From contig QEOQ01000688.1 of NCBI GenBank assembly GCA_010279815.1, positions 470,158 through 534,157 on the forward strand: 64,000 nucleotides of DNA, written 5' to 3'. Position numbers and translations under genes: made by a program. The DNA comes from Brachionus plicatilis (lineage: Eukaryota; Rotifera; Eurotatoria; Ploima; Brachionidae). Shown one piece after another: positions 24,901 through 34,500 of this stretch (position 1 is the stretch's first letter; the number at the start of each line of letters is the position of its first letter). A model generated the notes under the pieces. That model ran no database searches. It was not told where the DNA came from and was given only the letters and a program-made list of their open reading frames with translations.

Positions 24901-26713
24901 GAAAATAAACTTGACATAAAATATTTTCTCTCTTATTAAAATTAAATTTTACATTTTATATTCTGATCTTTTTATCTTGATCTCAAAAATCAATTTTTTC
25001 ACCAAATTCAAAATTTTTTCATCTGATTAGAAATTTGTTCACCTAACTCTATTTTGGTTCATCTTTACGTGAACAAAAAAATTAAATGAAGTAATAGTTC
25101 ACAAAACTCGAGAACAAGAATTGTTCCCATAATAGGCGAACTATGGTTCACCTAACCGACTAGACTCAGTTTTTCAACGATTGAATATAAATTTAAATTT
25201 AAAATTTAAATGCCAATGAATTATTTATCTTATTTTTTTTTTATTTTATCTAATTTCCAACTAAAAATTAAACTTATTCTGACTGAAAAAAACTCAAAAA
25301 AAATATTTGAAACATCGCACTTTTTAAATGTTATTGCAACAGTGGATACATTTTGTAACAAACAAAAAAAATGAAACAAATTCTTACTTAATATTTTTGA
25401 TTTTTTACCAATTAATTAAAGTATTTGATTTTAAATTAAACAAAACAGTTACAAATAATTCCCTTGATATAAAATTCCAAAATCTTGATTCAACATTTCT
25501 TTTTTTATAAGAAACTAATTTTAAAAAAAATTATATCCAGCTAAAGTAGAGCAATAACCAAAGCAAAAATAGTTTAGCAAGTTATGATAGATACCCGTAT
25601 CTACGGAAAAAGCTATTGAATTGTTCAAATTAAGAAAATAATTCAAAATTTGATTAACACTTACCCATTTTTGTTTAATTCATCAAGGTTTATCTCTTCT
25701 TTGGCAGTGCTGCTAGCTTTTGGCAATTCGTCTATATTGTTTCCCAATTGAGACCAAGTACCCAATTTATTCAATTGATTATTAGTATTCTCCATATCAA
25801 AATTGATGGTTGATGAGCCAGTTTGATTCATTGTATCGACGTCCTGGCGCTTAATGTGCTTTTCGTATTCCTTAAGTAGATTAGTTTCCATATTTATTGG
25901 GGGTGTTTTGGGCGAATCGTCCTCGAATTTCACATTTACACTCGAGCTCGTTGGTTTCATGATTCCTGCTAATTTATTAATATTTCCAGTATTCTCTGGT
26001 TGACTCAATTCCTTAGGTTTTTCAATTATTGTTTTGGCAAATTGATCCGAAGCTCTAGTCATATTCATCACCAATTCTCCAATAACATTTGTTTGATCTG
26101 TGGCTGAAGGCAAAACATCCATTGTATTATTTCCCTGCACCAATTTGTTTAGTACAGAACCTTGCTCTGGTTCATACAGATGAAATTTACTAGCTGAATT
26201 AGAAAATTCATTTTGAAAAGTGTTATTTTTTTTTGGAGAATCAAACAATTTTTTTTCATTACTCCAAGCTGGATAAGCAGTTCGCAAAAATATTTCACAT
26301 TCTTTCTTTTAAAATAAAAATATTTTATAAAAAATTTAAATTTTCATTAAAAGAAAAAACTTTTAAATTAGTGAGTCTTTCAAGTTTAGATTCAAGTTGA
26401 AGAAACTGAGTGTCCATTCGGTGTAAATTATTTAATAGTTGTCTATTTCTTTTCAGACTTTTTTCTTCATCATCGCAAAGTTTTTGGTAGTAAGTCTTTA
26501 TTTTAATAGCTCTTGTCTTTGCGCTAAAAATATATGATTAAAATTAAGTTGTATTTTTTTAAATATTTACAATGACTCTTCTGAATTGATCAATCTGTTT
26601 AGTTGAATTTCTAGCTGTAGACGATCATTTTCGCTTTTGGCTATGTGCTCCATTGTCTGATTGGAGTTCTCAAAAAAGGTAATTTTTTGTTTAATATTAT
26701 CAATATTTGACAT
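21952..26713 (-). CDS. KIZ: Centrosomal protein kizuna
   Basis: Seven exons were rebuilt with consistent phases: 26571-26713 (ATG), 26361-26523, 25665-26305, 23007-23147, 22286-22950, 22124-22234 and 21952-22052 (TAA). The product is about 654 residues, close to vertebrate kizuna. Kizuna stabilises pericentriolar material and spindle poles and is a Plk1 substrate in vertebrates. The first two exons give a coiled coil (about residues 1-100) with KIKTYYQKLCDDEEKSLKRN and LERLTNLKKE, matching the conserved kizuna N-terminus. The middle is acidic and low complexity, apart from a helical, more conserved-looking stretch in exon 5 around FTADLMSLSVADVTDQMVAL. The tail SDSEFDFYR resembles the vertebrate acidic SDDFYD-type end. 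Intron 3 (23148-25664) carries a LINE in antisense orientation. No other family fits as well. Confidence 0.85.
23527..24815 (+). mobile_element. LINE family b (CR1/L2/Jockey-like), 5'-truncated, frameshifted
   Basis: The element starts inside the reverse transcriptase domain (HGFLPYRSCATNLLEF) and runs to the 3' end. RT landmarks include DFSKAFDKVPH, SGVPQGSVLGP and an intact YADDL catalytic box near 23894. After PHLEYAVGTW near 24303 a small deletion shifts the frame; the C-terminal part (EKVQRRATKL ... SFKAVIDNE) continues in another frame to 24744. The 3' UTR has a hairpin (AACGC/GCGTT) and a (TAC)n tail at about 24795-24815. It sits in KIZ intron 3, antisense to the gene. A target duplication was not recognised. 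It cannot make full-length ORF2. Confidence 0.88.
24830..25400. repeat. Composite of dispersed repeats in KIZ intron 3
   Basis: The first 160 bp repeat the segment at 16940-17150. Next, 24990-25170 is rich in GTTCACCTAA-type motifs, and 25300-25390 (ACATCGCACTTTTT..., then GATACATTTTGTAA) matches the arms of the inverted-repeat element in the LRRC14 intron (32985-33790). A short reading frame at 25328-25510 lies over this repeat and is not a gene. Confidence 0.5.
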
Positions 26714-27296
26714 ATTTGGTTGATTGGGTTTTTTATTAAAATTTTTATTAACAAAAATAAAATATTTAAAATAGTTAAATGGGTAAAATGAGTTACTATG
26801 GTAACTAATGGTCTCGGGGATTTATCATTGAGATGACACGAATATTGGATTTAGAATATATTATTTATTTTGTTAGTGATACGTTTGGTGCTCAAGTGCT
26901 ATCCTTAATAAATCATTTTATAACAAAAAAAAATAAATAAAAGATTATTCTAATTTTTTTAAAATTAAAAAAATTATTTTTATTTAAATTTTAGGGTTAC
27001 ATAAAGTCAATTATTTTTTATTAAATGTAAAAAGAAAGAAAAACAAGATCAAATTGAGGTAAGAAGGACGATTGGGGCCCGTTAGGGATTACTAAAAATT
27101 GACAGATTTTCTGAAAAGCTTTGCGTTAGAGAAAAACACACGGATGCTATTTTTTTATAAATATTTTTGAAATTTAATTTTTCTAAAACTCATAATGTAG
27201 ATTTCAAAATTTATTTATAATAAACTTTTAACATTATATGTAACAAAACTTTTAATTTTTACAATTTTTTTTTTTTTAAAAAACAAATTTAGCTCT

Positions 27297-27382
27297 ATTG
27301 CTGAAAGAAGGTCGTTAAACCTTCAAACAGCTGGCCCTTGGGTCATTAAATTAAATTAAATTAAATTAATTTAAATTAATTC
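27297..27382 (+). repeat. Retroposon 3' end with hairpin and (TTAAA)n tail
   Basis: The hairpin GAAGGTCGTTAAACCTTC is followed by a GC-richer 25 bp and a (TTAAA)n run at about 27345-27380. This resembles the 3' ends of the LINEs in the window but is not the same family. No coding sequence is recognisable upstream. The stretch 26714-27296 between KIZ and this tail shows nothing else. Confidence 0.45.
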
Positions 27383-27891
27383 ATCATAATCACTAATTTA
27401 TTGAGGATTTAATTTAAACCATAAATTAACGGTTTTGTGAAGTAAGGTACAAAAGAACCAGAGTTTTTTAAAAGTCTCAAGTCAAAACCAAGTCCCGACT
27501 TTATGTAGTCTTATTAAAATTTTTTTAAATTTATCTATATAATTTAACGATTTTTAAAAACGAAAAAAAATTTAAATGCAAAAATCTTTAGTTAAAAAAA
27601 ATAAATTATAAAATAAGGTTTTAAAAAAATGGACAAAGTTAACAAAAAAAAAAGAAAACTTTGTTTTTTATTATAATTCAGTAGCGTCACCATCCTTTTT
27701 CTGTTTACAAAAAAAATATAAATAAATACAAAATAGGTAAATAAAACGAAAAAATAAAGGATTTCTAAATATTCTCATGGAGTATTTAATCAATTTTGAT
27801 TCTGTACAAAAAATAATATTTTTTGGTGTATTTTTAACAACCAAAATTGATAAGTTTGAAAAAATAATTATTTTTTGCTTTTTATTAAAAG

Positions 27892-28185
27892 TTGAAAAAA
27901 TCGCTTGACTTTGATAATTTTTTTTCAATGTCTAGCTTCTTGCAATCTCCAACTATAACGGAGCAAGTATTATGGAATATGATCCAGAAGTTGATTTTAA
28001 AATCTTTTTGCTCAAAGAAAAATCGAAGATTACCAGATTTGTATATTTTGGTTTTAAAGTTTTTGTCTATTCCGGCTTCATCAGATCCAATCGAACGAAC
28101 ATTTTCACATGCTGGTTGCATAAATAGACCTCGTCGATCAAGATTGACAGCAAAAAAACTTGAAATTACGACAATTAATATTTAG
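27892..28185 (+). pseudogene. hAT transposase C-terminal fragment
   Basis: The frame ends with FLSIPASSDPIERTFSHAG followed by NRPRRSRLTAKKLE, the hallmark of the hAT dimerisation domain. Only about 95 residues remain; the catalytic and BED-finger parts are missing and no plausible start codon is present. The frame stops at 28185, a few bases before a hAT MITE copy begins, so this may be the right-hand end of an autonomous relative of that MITE. Overlapping minus-strand frames are shadows. A fragment resembling the 54.3 kb MITE end lies near 27460-27505. Confidence 0.8.
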
Positions 28186-28189
28186 TATG

Positions 28190-28672
28190 GGTCTCCCTTT
28201 TCAACAAAAAAAAATAACCATTCAACACAATTTCAAAATGCTCAACACAAAAATAAAAATTTGAAAAAAAATACTTTTAGCACAAAAATTAAAAATAAAA
28301 TAAATGCATTCAACACAAAAATGGCTTGTTGGAAAAATTTTTAAAAAATTTATTCAAAATCTTATTTATTCAAGAACTGTTATAAAGTTGAGAGTTCTTT
28401 TCTTTAAGCTTCGGAATTTACTTTATTTACCTAACTTCCACTTAAAAATATTATTAAATAAAATTTAAAATTAAAAAAAAATTTATTTTATCATAAATAT
28501 ATTTGTGTTGTAAAAAAATTTCCTTTAAGAATTATTTTCAAACACAATTTTTTTGTGCTAAATGTTTTTTTTTTTTTGATTATAATTTTTTGTGCTGAGA
28601 AGAAATCGAATTGTGTTGAACGGTTTTTTCATTGTGCTAATCAGAAATTGATTGTGCTGAAATAATATTCCC
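28190..28672. mobile_element. Second copy of the hAT-type MITE
   Basis: It matches 15081-15590 nearly end to end, starting GGTCTCCC, sharing the CAACACA and inverted TGTGTTG heptamer arrays, and ending AATATTCCC. Differences are small indels and substitutions. Unlike the first copy, I do not see an 8-bp target duplication, so it may be part of a larger hAT element that includes the transposase fragment just upstream. Confidence 0.75.
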
Positions 28673-28757
28673 ATGAAATAATATTTTAATAATAATGAAA
28701 TAATATTTTTTTATTGATAATTTAGATAGTATTTATTTAAAACAATTAAATCTTTTT

Positions 28758-29667
28758 GGCTTATATTTTATAGAGTAGCTAAAATATTTTTTTTCAGTAG
28801 CTAAATTATTTATTTCAAGTAGATAAAGAAAAGTAGCAAAAAATATACAAATAGTAGCTATTAAAAAAAATAAAAAAATTATTTCCTTGAATAACAGTAA
28901 GTTCTTGAAATCCATTTTTTAAGTTTTTTCGTAACCAACTGCTGATAGCTTTAGCTTTTAAATTTTCTTCAAAATAATGAGAAATAACCTTTTCTTTTGT
29001 TTTTTCTTGTATTTTTGTATTTGTTTCTTCGTCATTATGCTCAACGTCTTGAATGTAAACAGTCACTTCCAGACTTGTACTGTGATATAGAATAAAGAGA
29101 CATTTATCACAATTTGAGCACTTGTAAAATTGTTTTTGACCTGATTCAGTCATTCTTTTTTCTTTAGCGCCCCATGATGAATTATCAATTTGACTATGTC
29201 TAGCTCTTCCAAACATTCATTCAACGAGTCATAGTTTTTAAAAATGTCATAAATTTTTGACTCATCCCTTAATCTATTTGTCGATTCTTCAGTATCATTG
29301 TCAGTATCATCATCCTCATCTTGTGTTTGTCGTCTGACAATTGACGTGGTTGTTGATGAATCATGGTTGTCTTCGATCGCAGTTCCTTCTTCAATCATTT
29401 TTTTTTCAATTTTTCAAGTAATACATATAAATTATAATTATTTTTTTTATTTATTTGTAAAAATATCAACTAGATAATTTCTTCAAAGCTTAAAAATTAG
29501 TTCAAACAATAAGATTTTTTTAGCTACTCACGGTACAAAATTAGCTACTTTTTGGAAATAAATTAGCTACTGAAAAAAAATAGTTTTGTGATTTTTAAAT
29601 ATCTATCTTGAAAAATAATTTAGCTATTGAAAAAAAAATATTTTAGCTACTTAATAAAATATAAGCC
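28758..29667 (-). mobile_element. Mutator-like (MULE) element, 910 bp, with 9-bp target duplication
   Basis: Terminal inverted repeats of about 65 bp begin GGCTTATATTTTAT and continue with AGTAGCTAAAATATTTTTTTT at both ends with few differences. The flanks carry AATCTTTTT at 28749-28757 and 29668-29676, a perfect 9-bp duplication as expected for Mutator-like elements. GTAGCTA-type motifs recur within both ends. The inside carries a broken N-terminal transposase-like frame (next entry) but no catalytic domain, so the element would depend on another copy to move. Confidence 0.85.
28875..29398 (-). pseudogene. Truncated MULE transposase N-terminus with zinc-finger-like domain
   Basis: Reading minus, the frame starts MIEEGTAIEDN, passes an acidic stretch (DEDDDTDNDTEES) and reaches DSLNECLEELDIVKL. 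A frameshift near 29185 then leads into NSSWGAKEKRMTESG and the cysteine-rich YKCSNCDKCLFILY with a later VEHND. The latter resembles the FLYWCH/WRKY-like zinc finger at the N-terminus of many animal MULE transposases. Everything after about SHYFEENLKAKAISSWLRKN is missing. Family placement rests on the finger and on the 9-bp duplication. Confidence 0.55.
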
Positions 29668-30195
29668 AATCTTTTTCATCTTTTCTTGGCAAGGATGTGT
29701 AATTTTACCAAAAATTACTTAAGATTACATCAAAATACGTACTTTTTAGTAAAATCGAATTTTAGAATGCTTACTGCCAAAGATGAGGATTTTGTAAGAA
29801 AAATATAAGTTTGGCTAATTAATTTCATTATAAAAAATTTTAAAAAATTCAATATTCCTTACTATTTCTTACTTATTTTACGTAAAATTACTGATCTTTT
29901 TTTATTAATTATTCGATGATTTATATTTTCATTACAAAATTTTACAAAAAATTGTGTAAACGCTGATTAAAGAAAACAAACGTGAGAAAATTAGATTTTG
30001 TTTTAAAATAAAAAAATAAAAATTGAGCCGTTTAGCCTGGCGTAATTTTTCTTGAAATAAATTAAATTATTAGTAAATAATAAAAGGCCGCATATTAAAG
30101 TATCATTTATTTAGATTAAACGTCAATTAAAATGATGTCAATTAAATGTATTAATTGTCATTTGTAAACAACCAACTCTTTTACCGGCAAACACC

Positions 30196-30716
30196 CAAAG
30201 CTACCTTTTATAACAACAAATGCTACATACAAATCAAATATTTGAACCAATAGCAGCCAGGAGAACTTTACTGAAGAGGTCTCGAATCTAGATTTGTTAA
30301 CTATCCAACTCCATTGTGTAATTGCTACCTTGTCATAGACTCTTTTTTCTCTCAAAACTAAACCGATATAACTTTTGTAGCTTTGGTGTCTATTTTCTGC
30401 CTTTCAAAAATTTTTTTTTTTTTTCATCTTTTCTTTTATTTCTTTTTCAAATTTCAATTATTTAACTATATTTTTTAATTCTTATTTTATTCAGTAACTT
30501 TTATTTCAATCATTTTTTTTATTTATTTTTGTTTTTATTTTTTATTTTTCTCTGAAGGAGCTAACGCTCGATACAGATTTACAAATAAATAAATAAATAA
30601 ATAACTGAAGAGGTCGAAAAAAAAGAATCTTATACCTGAAAGCCAGAGTCTCTCAGAAAATGAACCATTAAAGGAACTCCATCAAACTGAAATTCAATCG
30701 CCAAATATTCCAGAAA
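30196..30716 (+). pseudogene. Unassigned coding-like fragment interrupted by a LINE tail
   Basis: If the LINE tail and one copy of its duplication are ignored, a frame reads FEPIAARRTLLKRS on the left of the insertion and KKKNLIPESQSLSENEPLKE on the right. It ends in a stop after PNIPEN near 30720. I do not recognise the family; the basic then polar composition resembles a retroelement or transposase tail. It lies inside the MULE-like element. Confidence 0.35.
30282..30603 (+). mobile_element. 5'-truncated LINE family a insertion with 12-bp target duplication
   Basis: This 322-bp insertion is flanked by ACTGAAGAGGTC at 30270-30281 and 30604-30615. It begins inside the last coding segment of LINE family a (ESRFVNYPTPLCNCYL, compare ESRYIEYPTPLCNCYL at about 50820) and ends with the hairpin GGAGCT...AGCTC, TACAG and an (AAAT)n tail. 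The perfect 12-bp duplication and the truncation show target-primed insertion. Confidence 0.88.
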
Positions 30717-30737
30717 ATTAAGAGGAGCAGGTCGTAA

Positions 30738-30803
30738 ATATTCTTTTTATTTTTTTTATTTATTTATTTGTTTTCTGTACCGAGCTAAAGCTCCTTCATT
30801 CAT
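30738..30803 (-). repeat. LINE family a 3' tail, minus strand
   Basis: Reading minus, the sequence is GAAGGAGCTTTAGCTCGGTA followed by CAG and an (AAATA)n run. This is the same terminal hairpin and tail as at 51071-51118. Only the 3' end is present. Confidence 0.75.
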
Positions 30804-31212
30804 CATTTTTTTATGATTAAAATGTTTTTTAAATGAGTTTTTTATTTACCTTATGACATTTAATTTTTTTCTGTGATACCTAATAACTTAAAATGACAAC
30901 TAATACTTTTAATTTACGATTCATGTATTTAATTGATTTATTTTTTTGTTGACAAAATAATATAAATAAATGACAGTTTTATTTTTTTATAATTGACGTT
31001 TAATCAAAATAAATGACACTCTAATATTCTTTCATAATAAAATAGCTCAAAAATTAAAAGAAATTTATCTTATTTTACAGACTTGGACTTGTTGAAGAAA
31101 AATTAAAAATTCCAAATCTGACATGACTTTTAAAAGACTTTTTTTAACTTGTGGGACTTAGGCTTTTATACAAGCCTGAAAAGAACAGAAAAAAATGATA
31201 AAAATTTGAATA

Positions 31213-31345
31213 AATCTTTCCTAAAATTTAAAGTAAGTTTTGTGAATGCAACATGGTGCAGCATAAATAGCTGAATCAACTGTCAAAGTCTGCTAATGAT
31301 GCCGAAACATGTTTTATCCACAGAACTTACTTTAAAATTTAAGAA
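31213..31345. repeat. Short inverted-repeat element or hairpin
   Basis: AATTTAAAGTAAGTTTTGTG near 31215 pairs with the complementary arm ending near 31340 (CAGAACTTACTTTAAAATTT). The loop of about 90 bases is GC-richer than the flanks and encodes nothing recognisable. It could be a MITE; no target duplication was established. Confidence 0.5.
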
Positions 31346-31581
31346 AATATTTTTTCAATTTTTTATTATTTTGTACTGAATTACACAAAACCAAATTAGC
31401 TGAAAAAAAGATGGATAAATTCCAATTAAACACAATAAAAGATTTTATGTTTTTTTGTTGCTATTTATTATTAATAAATAATTCAAAATATTAATTTCAC
31501 CTTAAATACTTTAAAAATTTTAATTTTTTTAAAAATTTATTTTTACAAATTCGCTTTGAAAAACATAAACATGGTTTATTT

Positions 31582-34500
31582 TTAAAAAAATAATTCATTG
31601 ACAACTATTTTAAATTTGTCTTTGATAATACCATTGATGCGTTCAACAAAAATTCGCTTCTGCGCCTCTTGCGCCACAATATCAGTTTCATTTTGGTCAT
31701 AAACATCTATCGGTAATGAAATCCTCCATGCTATCAAACTATTCGAATGTTGCAGAAATTCTGCACCTAACAAGTGATCATTCACTTCAAAAGTGCCTTT
31801 TGTCGCCAAGAGCTTAAGGTGAGGCATTTTTCTAGCTACACATATGATTGTCAAGTAGTCGATACAATCAAAACTGTTGTCGTCAAGCTCAAGTACATTT
31901 AGATTCGGAGCGCATTTTTTTAGCAGCACAATCAAAGCATCACTGAATCGAGTCAAACGATTTTCGCTCAGATCTAAATGTTCGACTAGGATGTGTTTTG
32001 AATTGGCTAAAAAAAACAAGTCCGAGTCTGAAAGTCCGCATGAGTGCAAGCTCAGATATTGTAATGGAAGTTCCAGGGTAGATAACAGAATTGGCAAGCA
32101 TCCTCCCAATGGTGAGCTACTCAAATCAAGTCTGTTCAAATGTTTAAGTGTTCCGAAAGTATCAGCCATTTTTTGAAGTATTTCCGGGTTTTGTCGGTAG
32201 TCGATTAAATTGCATGATAAGTCTAGAGCTCTTAGGTTCTGCAATTGACTGATGTATGGCAAAATGTCTTTGATGCTTTCTTCTGTAATTGAATTGTATT
32301 GAAGACGAAGACCCTCAATGTGCTAAACAAAAAAGAGTCTAATGTAGATTTCTGATGGAAAAGAATATATATTAAATAATAATTAAAAAAATTTTTTTTT
32401 TTTTCTAAAATTTCTCGAATTTTTATGTCAAAAGTTTTAAAGTTAATGTAGAACTTTCACTTTTGTCCAACTTTTATGTGGCAGTCCAAAAATTTATTGA
32501 ATTATTTACCTTACAGTAAAAATAAGGTTGATGGTGACTAACTAAGAATCAAAAATGGTGAACATTTTGAGCCAAAAAAGTATTAAAAAGGATTGCCCAA
32601 CATTCAAATATTTGGTATCTGAAATAACTTTTTAAATTTTTTAAATTTATTATATTATTTTTGGCGTTGACAAAGTGATTTTAAATAAGAATATACCGGA
32701 ATTTTAATCAATCACCAGTCTGGAAACCAATGAAAAAGAATAATAATATATCACCCTCGCGGTGTTTACTGAATAAATTAATTAATTAAATTAATTCAAG
32801 GAAAAAATTCATTATAGATCCAGTATTAAAATTTATTGTTTTTTAATACACTAAATATATGTGCTAAAAAATAAAATATTCACATTATATATTAAGTTGA
32901 GATTAAGGCCAAAAATTGTTGATAAGTGTTTTCCAAAAAACCTTCCATTTTTTGTATGTTTTTTGGGTCCCTATTATTTGAGATTAAAGTTGAAATGGTA
33001 TAATTTTTTGTGTTTGAATTACAAAATGTATTCAATGTTGAAATAACATTGAAAAGATGCGATGTTTCTAATATTTTTTCTGTTTCATATAAAAAATAAT
33101 TTTAAATTATTATTACAAGCATGAAAAACTTTGTTTTTTATATATATATTGATTTTTGTTTTGTGATATGATGATCATTAAGATAATATTTGTAGTTTAT
33201 AAAACTATCCACGCTCTGTTTTCCATTTTTTATAAATTGAGTTTTTGTTAAAATGCATCAAACGAACCTCAATTATCACTAAAGTTAAAATTTATAAAGA
33301 AAAAAACAAAATTTTTCGGGTCTAGTCGGTTTTTTGAACTATTATAGTTCACCTAATCTAAAAATTGTTCACCTATTTTTATATTTTTTCATCTATCTAG
33401 AAAAAATCTAAATGTAATATTTAAAAAAAATAATATTTTAATTGATAAATAAAAATTAAAAAATAAGATAGAAAAATAAATTAGATAAAAAATTTTAAGT
33501 TGGGCGGAGTAGGTAAAATTTTCAGAATAGATGAATCTTTGTTTCCCAATGTAAAACACATGAATGGTGATAAATATATTTTTTTTTCTTTAATTTTCAT
33601 TATTTATGTTTAAAGGTAAAGATTTAAGTTAAGAGAAATAAATAAAAAAATTATTTAATAAATTATTAAATAGTTAAAAAAAGAATTTTCAATATTTTTT
33701 TCAAACCGCACTTTTTCAAAGTTATTTCAACATTGGATATATTTTGTAATTCAAACATAAAAATTTAAACCAAATTAATCTCAATTTTTTTTCAAATTGT
33801 ATTTTCCAGAAAGGTCGGCTTGAAAGGGCATTTTTGCCATCTTATTAACAAAGTTTAGCCAATTTGATTCCAGTTTTGTTTATCTAAGATGTCAACTGTT
33901 TATCTAAGATGTCGGACATTATTTCTAGTAAGCTTATGTAATCTTACGTGAATATTAGTTGGTAAGAACATGTAATTTTACGTAAAATTACGAAAGCTTA
34001 CATTAAAAAACGTAACTTATAGGAAAATTATCACAAAATGTTTACGGTCAAAAAAATTAGGTTCTTGGTAATAAAAATGCAAAAATCGACTGTTTTTCCA
34101 AATTTTGAAAATTTTTTTTTTGAAAAAATAAAAAAAGCTCAATATTGCGTACCGTTTAAAAAAAAATTTCAAAATTTAAACTAATGACTTTTTTCAAGGA
34201 TGTTCCGAAGCAAGACACTTATTTATTTTATTATTTTGTTATTTTTTCCTTATATTGTTTTTTTCTAATTCTTTAAATATAAATACATATGTGTGAAAAA
34301 ATTGAAAATTTTGAATAAAAATGGTGCCATTTCTAGTTTATATTTAATCGATTTTATTCCATATTTAGTTTATCTTAAATAAAATATTTATTCAAGTTCT
34401 TTGTCCTAATTTTTTAATTTAGAGAACTTCACATGAATGTAGCAAGATAAAACTTAATGTCAGATCAAAATATTCCAGTTTATTAACAGTACCTTATATG

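Larger units (their letters stand above)
30086..31033. mobile_element. MULE-like element with nested LINE insertions
   Basis: Inverted ends share TATCATTTATTTAGATTAAACG on the left and its near-complement on the right, and contain repeated TGTCATTTAT motifs. The flanks carry ATAATAAAA at 30077-30085 and 31034-31042, a 9-bp duplication; because it is AT-only it is weaker evidence than at the 28.8 kb element. Inside are a coding-like fragment and two LINE-family-a tails of opposite orientation. The outermost bases of the two ends differ (GGCCGC versus GAAAGA), so boundaries may be off by a few bases. Confidence 0.6.

Noticed and set aside
32861..33046. Small plus-strand frame in the LRRC14 intron
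   Set aside because: It overlaps the arm of an inverted-repeat element and lacks any domain.
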